From contig CAYRIY010000031.1 in the NCBI GenBank assembly GCA_964424335.1, forward strand, positions 1 through 32,984: a stretch of DNA of 32,984 nt. Reading direction: 5' to 3'. The notes below the pieces were generated by a model. That model had not been told where the DNA came from and made no database searches. It was given only the letters and a program-made list of their open reading frames with translations. Made by a program: the position numbers and the translations under genes. Positions 24,937 through 31,296 of the stretch are shown piece after piece. The stretch's first letter is position 1, and each line of letters opens with the position of its first letter. Origin of the DNA: CAYRIY01 sp964424335 (lineage in GTDB: Bacteria; Bacillota; Limnochordia; DTU080; RSA5).

Positions 24937-25611
24937 TTGGCGACTCACGATGCCTCTCATGTGCGCAGCGACTGGTTGACCGTGGCGGCGCTCTCGGCGA
25001 TCAGCATCAGCCTTACGGTCGGATTGCACGAGGCAGGCCACGCCGTCGCATGCATCGCTTCGGGCGGTGATCTCAACGAGTTTTCCGCGCTCCACGTCGA
25101 CTGCACCCCTGGTGGCGTCTGGCAGGCCCGGCTCGTCGCCGTCAGCGGTACACTTGTCAATTGGGCCATGGCTTTCGCAGCATGGCGCCGTCTGGGCGGC
25201 CATCAACCAGGCAGTGTGGGACGGCTTTTCACCTGGATGCTGATGTTGATGAACGGGCTTTATGCCGCCGGTTACTGGATGTTTTCAGGGATTGGCGGAG
25301 TCGGGGACTGGGCGGGCGCTATCGCGGGCCTTCCTTTCCAGGGGATGCTGCGCGCTGCGATGGCGGTGCTGGGGTCGGCCGCATTTCTTGGCGTGGTGTG
25401 GGTGTCGCTCAAGGGGCTGGGAAGGTTCATCGGGGGCGCCGATGTATCAGAGCAGGTGAAGCGAGCAGCGCCACTCGGCTACATCGCGTACGCGGTGTCG
25501 CTTGCCACGGTGTTCTCGCTGCCGTCGTTAACCCGCACGGCCTTATGGGAGCGCCTGCGCTCGCAGGGATCTTGGCGGCCGCAGCAGCCCAATCGCCGCT
25601 TCTGTGGATGA
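24937..25611 (+). CDS. M50-like membrane metalloprotease (HEAGH), frameshifted near the 3' end
   Basis: A membrane protein with a zinc-protease HExxH motif, HEAGH at residues 31-35, inside the first hydrophobic segment, like site-2-protease/M50 relatives. TTG 24937 is preferred because AGGGGAGG sits 7 bases upstream; starts at 24886 or 24901 are possible. Further TM segments follow (TWMLMLMNGLYAAGYWMF, AMAVLGSAAFLGVVWVSL, YIAYAVSLATVFSL). A classical NxxPxxxLDG motif is not seen; GDWAG may supply the third zinc ligand (inference). From about 25540 the frame turns hydrophilic and stops, whereas the neighbouring frame continues as membrane-like protein to 25751. It is divergent from marR. Confidence 0.65.
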   Translation: MATHDASHVRSDWLTVAALSAISISLTVGLHEAGHAVACIASGGDLNEFSALHVDCTPGGVWQARLVAVSGTLVNWAMAFAAWRRLGGHQPGSVGRLFTWMLMLMNGLYAAGYWMFSGIGGVGDWAGAIAGLPFQGMLRAAMAVLGSAAFLGVVWVSLKGLGRFIGGADVSEQVKRAAPLGYIAYAVSLATVFSLPSLTRTALWERLRSQGSWRPQQPNRRFCG

Positions 25612-25751
25612 TGCAATGGTTTCGCGCAAGCTCATTTCCCAAGGTCGAGGGACCGCCCCTCATTGTGCCGCGCAAGTCGAAGATCGTGCTTGGAGGGGCC
25701 TGCGCCGTCGTCGTGTACGCTTTGTTGCTCGGGCGGACATGGTACTTTTGA
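25540..25751 (+). pseudogene. Out-of-frame C-terminal continuation of the M50-like protease
   Basis: In the -1 frame relative to the upstream protease, this segment reads NPHGLMGAPALAGILAAAAA, SPLLWMMQWF and a last hydrophobic helix (IVLGGACAVVVYALLLG) ending in TGA at 25749-25751. It completes the membrane topology expected of the upstream protein, so a one- or two-base indel around 25530-25545 is the simplest reading. No slippery heptamer is visible. It ends 7 bp before the convergent regulator stop. Confidence 0.55.
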
Positions 25752-25758
25752 GAGGGGA

Positions 25759-26847
25759 CTAGGAGCATTGCCGATCCGGATGCGATCCTGTCGTAGACAA
25801 GGGCCTGACCGAGTCTCCGTCTATGAGTGTACAAGGCAAGAGCTCGGTTCCCGCAAGCTCCGTCTCACCGCGCATCGCGGCGACGAGGCGCCGGATCGCC
25901 ACGCGTCCCATCTCGCGAAAAGGCTGGACCACGCTGACCGGGGGAACCGAGAGCAAGTCCGCCGCTGGGAGTTTGTCCATACATATCAGTGAAAGATCGT
26001 TTGGCACGTCGATCCCGTTGGCGCGAGCGACCTGAAGAAACGTGAGCGACGTCGAGTAGTCGGCCGCAAAGATCGCGGTCACTTCGGGGTGGGACTTGAG
26101 CCACTCGGTGATCCGGGCGTCAAAGGCGCGCTCCGGGTGTGAATGCGGGAGTATGTACTCAGGAAGGATCGGAAGGTTCGCCGAGCGCAGCGCGGACATG
26201 TATCCGTCGATCTCCCGCTGGTAGTTGGGGAATGACTCCATTACTCCGATCAGGCCGATGTGCCGATGTCCGGCTGCAATCAAGCGGCTCACGGCCTCTG
26301 CGACGGCGGAGCGGGTGTCCGCGTTGACGCAAGGGAGCGCGGGACTGTCGGGATAATCGGATCCCAAGACGACAAATCTCGCCCCGCGGCGCTTTGCCTC
26401 CAGCAACTTTTGCCGGTCGTCGACGGCCGGTGTGAGGACGATGTGGCCGTCGAGGTCGTACTCCTCGGGCGCCTGGTGAGGCAAGTTGATCATGGTGAGG
26501 CCGATCGCGCTCCGAAATGTCTCATCCCGCATCCCTTCCATCATCTCGACGAGCGAGTGGTGCCAACTTGGAATCGGGTGGAGGGAGAGGACTTGGACGG
26601 ACTCGATGCTCCTTGAAGCTGCAAACGTGCCCTTCCCTTGCCGTGCGTAGAGCACGCCTTCCAAAATGAGCTCGCTGATCGCCCGGTGCACGGTCGCCCA
26701 ACTGCAACCGTACCGTTTGATCAACTCGTGCCTGGACTCGAGGGGGTCATGCGGTTTGAGACGGCCATTGCGGATGTCCGCGAGGATGTCGTCTTTGATC
26801 ACTTGGTAAATCGGTTTGAAATCCGGGTGAGTCCTCGATTGACTCAT
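25759..26847 (-). CDS. AraR-like GntR-LacI chimeric sugar-responsive repressor
   Basis: A 362-aa transcription factor, the same length I recall for B. subtilis AraR. A GntR winged helix occupies about residues 13-76 (YQVIKDDILADIRNGRLKP, ELIKRYGCSWATVHRAISEL, YARQGKGTFA). A LacI/periplasmic-binding-type effector domain follows (IVLTPAVDD, RFVVLGSDYPDSPALPCVN, GHRHIGLIGV, IFAADYSTSLTFL). ATG 26847 follows AGGAGG; the longer open frame has no ribosome site. It diverges from the isomerase gene across 220 bp carrying palindromic and repeated AT-rich elements, so it probably represses the glycan locus and itself, relieved by a pentose-type sugar (inference). Confidence 0.9.
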   Translation of the reverse strand: MSQSRTHPDFKPIYQVIKDDILADIRNGRLKPHDPLESRHELIKRYGCSWATVHRAISELILEGVLYARQGKGTFAASRSIESVQVLSLHPIPSWHHSLVEMMEGMRDETFRSAIGLTMINLPHQAPEEYDLDGHIVLTPAVDDRQKLLEAKRRGARFVVLGSDYPDSPALPCVNADTRSAVAEAVSRLIAAGHRHIGLIGVMESFPNYQREIDGYMSALRSANLPILPEYILPHSHPERAFDARITEWLKSHPEVTAIFAADYSTSLTFLQVARANGIDVPNDLSLICMDKLPAADLLSVPPVSVVQPFREMGRVAIRRLVAAMRGETELAGTELLPCTLIDGDSVRPLSTTGSHPDRQCS

Positions 26848-26911
26848 GTGGAGCCTCCTGATACGAATGGCCCCGTCGCCGCTTTTGCTCTGGTGCACCC
26901 GACATAGGACC

Positions 26912-26940
26912 TTGGACTCGTATGTATGTATATATACTAT
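26912..26940 (+). promoter_or_regulatory. Promoter of the isomerase gene overlapping a palindromic operator (O1)
   Basis: TTGGAC (26912-26917) and TACTAT (26935-26940) are exactly 17 bp apart, a good vegetative promoter that would leave a leader of about 120 nt before the isomerase. The perfect palindrome GTATATATAC (26928-26937) overlaps the -10 and contains the TATGTATAT word (26925-26933) shared with the two downstream repeats. A repressor bound here would block polymerase. The same region reads TATAGT/TATATA on the minus strand and may also serve the regulator gene. Confidence 0.6.
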
Positions 26941-27034
26941 AACAGGCCGAAAGCTGCCACCTCCATCGATCGATGTCCCTAAGATTTTTTGCTAACCGAG
27001 AAGGATTCGGGCACGAGCGGCAGAAACAAAGCAG

Positions 27035-27057
27035 CAACTTATATGTATATCTATAGG
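27035..27057. promoter_or_regulatory. Repeated 16-bp element O2 in the isomerase leader
   Basis: CAACTTATATGTATAT (27035-27050), followed by CTATAGG, recurs identically at 28663-28678. It ends just upstream of the isomerase ribosome site, about 110 bp from O1. Two spaced sites, one at the promoter and one downstream, match the cooperative looping arrangement known for AraR-type repressors (inference). Confidence 0.5.
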
Positions 27058-27067
27058 TGGCGAGCTC

Positions 27068-28591
27068 ATGTTGAGGCAACCGTTAAAACCAGGTCTGCCG
27101 GCGAGGGTCGGCCTGTACAGCGTCGGACACCCTCACTACTGGGAGCAATTTTCAGGCTTGCGCGATCGCTTGCTCGCATACGCAGGGTACATCGAGCGCC
27201 GCATGTCGGAGTGGGGCGAGGTGTACAACTTCGGCATGGTGGACACCGACGAGAAAGCCCGCGAGGCCGGCGAGTGGTTTAACCGGCACAATGTCGACAT
27301 TCTGATGTGTCATGCCGCAACGTACGCCATGAGCGCGTCCCACATTGCCATTCCCCAGATTTGTCGACGGCCCGTCGTCGTGCTCAACCTCCAACCCGCG
27401 GCTCGGATGAACTACGCTCTGACGGACACCGGCGAATGGCTATCGCAATGCGGAGCTTGCGGCGTGCCCGAAGTGGCCAACGCATGGATCCGTGCGGGCA
27501 TCGACTTTGACATCGTAAACGGGTTGCTCGGCCTTGTGGAGCACGTGTGGCCCTCCAAGTCCGACGAGGTGACCATGAGCCACCCCGATGCCGTGAGCGC
27601 TTGGTCCGAGATCGAGGCGTGGATCCGCGCCGCGGGCGTCGTGCGCACGTTGCGCAATGGTCGCATGGGAATGCTCGGGCACACGTACCCGGGCATGCTC
27701 GACATGTACAGCGACTTTACGATGATCACCGCACAGACCGGGATGCATGTAGAGATCCTGGAGATGTGTGACCTCGCCCGCATTGTTTCGACGGTCACCG
27801 AGCGAGAAAAGGCGGCAAAGCGGGCCGAAGTCGACGACGTCTTTGTCATTTCCGAAGATGTGCCGGCTGATCCGCTGGCCAAAAGGCCCACGTCCGAACA
27901 AATGGACTGGGCGTGCACGGTGGCGGCGGCGACCGAGCGCTTGGTACGAGAGCATGACCTCGACGCGCTTACGTATTACTACCGCGGCAGTCCAGGAAAC
28001 GAGTACGAACGGATCCAGGAGGCGCTCATCCTGGGCCTATCGCTCCTCACGGGCAACGGAATTCCCTGCTCAGGCGAAGGCGATATGAAGACGGCCGTCG
28101 CGATGAAGATCTCCGACCTGCTTGGCGTTGGCGGAAGCTACTGCGAAATCGTTGCAGCGGACTTCGTGGACCAAACGTTGATCGTGGGGCACGACGGTCC
28201 GTTTCACATCGCCATTGCAAGAGAGAAACCGGTCTTGCGCGGTATGGGGTTGTACCACGGCAAGTGGGGGAGCGGCGTCTCCGTCGAGGCGCGCGTTCAA
28301 ACCGGACCGGTGACCAATCTCGGCGTAACCCAGACGCGAGACGGCAGATTGAAGATGATTGTCAAAGAAGGGGTCGCCACCGACGGCGAGATCCTCCGCA
28401 TCGGCAATACGATGACCCCCGTCCGCTTTGGAAAAGGCCCTAGAGCTTTGATGGACGAGTGGTTTGCCTTGGGGCCGACGCACCACTTTGCCATGTCCGT
28501 GGGACACAACGCTGCAACGTTCAAAAAAGTGGCGTCACTGCTTGATTGGCCTTTTGAGGTCGTAGGCGGCCAGCCCCCGGTCACCCCTTAG
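27068..28591 (+). CDS. L-arabinose/L-fucose isomerase-family sugar isomerase (AraA-like)
   Basis: A cytosolic metal-dependent aldose-ketose isomerase, 507 aa (E. coli AraA is 500). The four E. coli AraA active-site positions have counterparts: Glu337 in GEGDMKTA, Glu360 in SYCE, His375 in GHDGP and His473 in PTHHFAMSVGHNA. N-terminal segments RVGLYSVGHPHYWEQF and VDILMCHAATYAMS are less AraA-like, and GHTYPGMLDMYSDF is typical of the broader group. ATG 27068 follows AGGTGG at 7 bases. The substrate need not be L-arabinose: no ribulokinase or epimerase is adjacent. It is regulated by the divergent AraR-like protein and followed by a sugar-binding protein. Confidence 0.82.
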   Translation: MLRQPLKPGLPARVGLYSVGHPHYWEQFSGLRDRLLAYAGYIERRMSEWGEVYNFGMVDTDEKAREAGEWFNRHNVDILMCHAATYAMSASHIAIPQICRRPVVVLNLQPAARMNYALTDTGEWLSQCGACGVPEVANAWIRAGIDFDIVNGLLGLVEHVWPSKSDEVTMSHPDAVSAWSEIEAWIRAAGVVRTLRNGRMGMLGHTYPGMLDMYSDFTMITAQTGMHVEILEMCDLARIVSTVTEREKAAKRAEVDDVFVISEDVPADPLAKRPTSEQMDWACTVAAATERLVREHDLDALTYYYRGSPGNEYERIQEALILGLSLLTGNGIPCSGEGDMKTAVAMKISDLLGVGGSYCEIVAADFVDQTLIVGHDGPFHIAIAREKPVLRGMGLYHGKWGSGVSVEARVQTGPVTNLGVTQTRDGRLKMIVKEGVATDGEILRIGNTMTPVRFGKGPRALMDEWFALGPTHHFAMSVGHNAATFKKVASLLDWPFEVVGGQPPVTP

Positions 28592-28636
28592 TGCCTACCG
28601 CCTCTGTAGGATAAAAAAGTCGGGGAAGGAGGAATC

Positions 28637-28654
28637 TTGTATTTCATGAAATAA
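28637..28654 (+). other. Five-codon mini-ORF with a strong ribosome site and internal palindrome
   Basis: AAGGAGG (28626-28632) is followed at 4 bases by TTG TAT TTC ATG AAA TAA. The codons coincide with the perfect palindrome TATTTCATGAAATA (28640-28653), just upstream of repeat O3. It could be a leader peptide, an operator near a coincidental ribosome site, or the surviving start of a deleted gene. Confidence 0.35.
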
Positions 28655-28662
28655 ACAACCAA

Positions 28663-28684
28663 CAACTTATATGTATATGTAGAA
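28663..28684. promoter_or_regulatory. Repeated 16-bp element O3 upstream of the sugar-binding protein
   Basis: CAACTTATATGTATAT at 28663-28678 is an exact copy of O2; the flanks differ (GTAGAAC follows here). It lies in the 172-bp spacer before the binding-protein gene, about 85 bases from its start. A repressor site shared with the isomerase promoter is the likely role. I could not assign a well-spaced promoter here. Confidence 0.5.
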
Positions 28685-28763
28685 CAAGTCGGGGGTGGCG
28701 ATCAAGTCTCAAAGAAACCGGGGGACGTCGATTCTTTGTTGATTTCAAACAAATGGAGAGAGG

Positions 28764-30056
28764 ATGAATCAAGCGATGGTTAAGAGAAGTTGCCTGCTCG
28801 TTGTCGTGTTCGCGTTCGTGATGATGTTTGCAGTCTCGGCACATGCCCAAACGACGCTTCAAGTCGCAATCGTCTGGGGGACAGAGCAGCACGAGTCCGC
28901 CGGATTCCTCGCAGCAGCCGAAGCCTTTGAGCGCTTGCATCCAGGTGTCAAGATCGAGTTCATCTCAGGAGCGGGATGGAGCGACCCGGGTGATGGGCCA
29001 ACGTCCAAACTGATGACGCACATTGCCGGCGGACTTTCGCCCGACCTGGCGATGGTAGGCGGCATGGGCGTTCCCCAGTTCGCGCACATGGGTCTATTGA
29101 TGCCCCTGGATAGTTACATCCAGCGCTCAAATGTCCGCGAGGAAGATTTCATCCCTGCAACATGGAAGCAAACGCAGTGGCTCGGCAAGCAGTATGCGAT
29201 GACGCTGCAGGTCGACCCCAACTTTGCGCTCGTGTGGCAAAAGGACATGTTCTCGGAAGCCGGTTTCGATCCTGACCGGGGACCGCAGACCCTCGCCGAG
29301 TACGAGGAGCACCTCCAAAAGCTGACGCGCATCGGCGCGGATGGCCGTGCGACGCAACTTGGCCATCGGGTTTGGGATGTCTACGGAGGCGCCAACACCA
29401 TCTACACCTGGGGTTGGATCTTCGGTGGCGATTTCTATGATTACGAAAACAACGTCGTGACCGCAGCCGATCCGCTCGTCGTCGAGTCCCTAGAGTACCT
29501 GCGGGACTACTACGAGCGATGGAACCCCGCGGTCCACTCTCAGATCAGGTTCCCCGACGGCACCGAAGCGATGCGCTTTGCCGTCTCGGCCAACGTAAAG
29601 CACTGGCGGCAGTCATTCCCCGACGTGGAGATGGGCGCATCGCTCGAGCCGTACAAAGCCGACAGTGGCGCCCCCAATCCGTCCTGGATCGGTGGGTGGG
29701 CGATGGGCATCTTGCCCGAGGCGCCCAATCCCGACTTGGCGTGGGAGTTTCTCCACTTCATGACCGCGACCCCTGAGGGAACCGACGCGTTCGGAAGGGC
29801 GTCCGGATGGATCCCCGCGTACCTGCCTTCGCCGGCGCATGAACCCTTCATGGACGACCCGATCATGTCGGTCTACCTCGAGATTGCTCAGACTGCCCGC
29901 AACATGCGGCCTGGTATGCCCGTCACAGGCGACTACGCCGTCATGCTGGAAGAGGCGTTTCAAGACGTGATGAACGGTCGCAAACAGCCCCGTGAAGCGC
30001 TCTTGTTCGTCCAAGAGCAGGTGCAGGCAAAGCTCGACGAGGCCCTGGCGCAGTAG
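28764..30056 (+). CDS. ABC sugar transporter substrate-binding protein (family 1), second glycan locus
   Basis: A secreted solute-binding protein, 430 aa. ATG 28764 directly follows GGAGAGAGG; ATG 28776 is an alternative. The signal peptide core LLVVVFAFVMMFAV ends at SAHA, followed by QTTLQVAIVWG, a signal-peptidase-I site without a lipobox Cys. Family segments include EAFERLHPGVKIEFIS, GGLSPDLAMVGG, FALVWQKDMFSEAGFDPDRG, IGGWAMGILPEAPNPDLAWEFLHFM and a C-terminal FVQEQVQAKLDEALAQ helix. Many aromatic residues fit carbohydrate binding. It should deliver an oligosaccharide to an ABC importer, but no permease or ATPase gene follows; the next gene is a glycoside hydrolase. Confidence 0.9.
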   Translation: MNQAMVKRSCLLVVVFAFVMMFAVSAHAQTTLQVAIVWGTEQHESAGFLAAAEAFERLHPGVKIEFISGAGWSDPGDGPTSKLMTHIAGGLSPDLAMVGGMGVPQFAHMGLLMPLDSYIQRSNVREEDFIPATWKQTQWLGKQYAMTLQVDPNFALVWQKDMFSEAGFDPDRGPQTLAEYEEHLQKLTRIGADGRATQLGHRVWDVYGGANTIYTWGWIFGGDFYDYENNVVTAADPLVVESLEYLRDYYERWNPAVHSQIRFPDGTEAMRFAVSANVKHWRQSFPDVEMGASLEPYKADSGAPNPSWIGGWAMGILPEAPNPDLAWEFLHFMTATPEGTDAFGRASGWIPAYLPSPAHEPFMDDPIMSVYLEIAQTARNMRPGMPVTGDYAVMLEEAFQDVMNGRKQPREALLFVQEQVQAKLDEALAQ

Positions 30057-30137
30057 GTAGCGATTGGCCGGTCCGAGCGATCGGGCCTGCCGAAACGATT
30101 GCTAAAACTGTCGCGTGTTAAGAAGGCTCAACCTTTC

Positions 30138-30183
30138 CTCACCACGAAAGACCGCCACACCTTGAGCGGTCTTTCGTGGTGGA
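30138..30183 (+). terminator. Long perfect hairpin between the binding protein and GH172 genes
   Basis: ACCACGAAAGACCGC (30141-30155) pairs perfectly with GCGGTCTTTCGTGGT (30166-30180), a 15-bp stem around a 10-base loop; partial pairing (AACC/GGTT) continues outward. There is no T-run after the stem, so it may be a degenerate terminator, or an RNA stabiliser that sets the binding protein above the downstream enzymes. Confidence 0.6.
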
Positions 30184-30221
30184 GGTTGGGCTGAAGTTAT
30201 CTTTGGGGTGGTGCGTTCCTC

Positions 30222-31295
30222 GTGTTCAACGGATTAGGGGTTCATTTGGGCAACATAGCGTATTTGTCTCCCGCCAAGACTCGCTCGATCAGCGCCGAAA
30301 ACCCGACGGGCGAAAAAGGGCGGGGCGGCATGGCGACCGAGGGCGTAAGCGCGTCGTGCGCCCGGGAGTTGGGGCAAGGATGGAAAGTCAATCCTTATGT
30401 GCTTATTCAGCCGGGCGAAACGGTTCACATTGCGGAGATCGAGGGGCCCGGAGCGATTCAAAGCATTTGGATGACGTGCATCGCAAAGCATTGGCGAGAG
30501 CTCGTGCTCAGGTTTTACTGGGACGATGAAGAGCAGCCGTCGGTCGAGACGCCCTACGGCGATTTCTTTTGCAACGGTTGGGCTCAATTTGCCCCGGTAA
30601 ACTCATTGCCGATCTCGTGCAACCCGATGGGTGGGATGAACGCCTATTGGGAAATGCCCTTTCGCAAGTCTGCGAAGATAACCGTTGAGAGTTTGGCAAC
30701 TGAGCCCATCATCTTTTTTTACCAAATCAATTACGCCTTGACCGAGGTCCCGGATTACGCCGCCTACTTTCACGCACAGTGGCGCAGAGCGAACCCCTTG
30801 CCGTACAAGGAACCCCACACAATTTTGGACGGCGTGCGCGGGCGAGGGCAATATGTGGGCACGTATGTCGCTTGGGGCGTGAACAACAACGGCTGGTGGG
30901 GCGAGGGAGAGGTCAAGTTTTACCTGGACGGCGACCGTGACTTTCCGACGATTTGCGGGACGGGAACCGAGGACTACTTCGGCGGCGCGTGGTGTTTCGA
31001 AGCGCCGGGAGGGTACGGCGTGTATTCGACGCCCTTCCTTGGGCTTTGTCAGGTGATCAAGCCAAACGGTCACGACAAGACGCAAACGAGGTTTGGCATG
31101 TACCGGTGGCACATCCCCGATCCCATACGATTTGAAAGCGATCTGCGCGTGACCATGCAGGCTTTGGGCTGGAGGTCGGGCGGGCGATACCTCCCACTCC
31201 AAGACGATATCGCCTCGACCGCCTTTTGGTACCAGACCGAGCCGCACGCCCCGTTTCCTCTGTTTCCTCATCGGGACAACCTCGAGGTGATTTGA
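30222..31295 (+). CDS. GH172 (DUF2961) glycoside hydrolase, arabinofuranosidase/fructofuranosidase-like
   Basis: A 357-aa double-jelly-roll enzyme of the DUF2961/GH172 family. Characterised members act on alpha-D-fructofuranosides or alpha-D-arabinofuranosides. The family core is clear: IAEIEGPGAIQSIWMT (about 71-86), PYGDFFCNG, PMGGMNAYWEMPF, IFFYQINYAL, GEGEVKFYLDGD with Glu228/230, and ICGTGTEDYFGG with Glu250. The conserved glutamates of these last two motifs are the likely catalytic pair (inference). The start is GTG 30222, or TTG 30246 preceded by AGGGG. There is no signal peptide, so it acts on imported oligosaccharides. The next gene starts 1 base after its stop. Confidence 0.88.
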   Translation: MFNGLGVHLGNIAYLSPAKTRSISAENPTGEKGRGGMATEGVSASCARELGQGWKVNPYVLIQPGETVHIAEIEGPGAIQSIWMTCIAKHWRELVLRFYWDDEEQPSVETPYGDFFCNGWAQFAPVNSLPISCNPMGGMNAYWEMPFRKSAKITVESLATEPIIFFYQINYALTEVPDYAAYFHAQWRRANPLPYKEPHTILDGVRGRGQYVGTYVAWGVNNNGWWGEGEVKFYLDGDRDFPTICGTGTEDYFGGAWCFEAPGGYGVYSTPFLGLCQVIKPNGHDKTQTRFGMYRWHIPDPIRFESDLRVTMQALGWRSGGRYLPLQDDIASTAFWYQTEPHAPFPLFPHRDNLEVI

Positions 31296-31296
31296 C

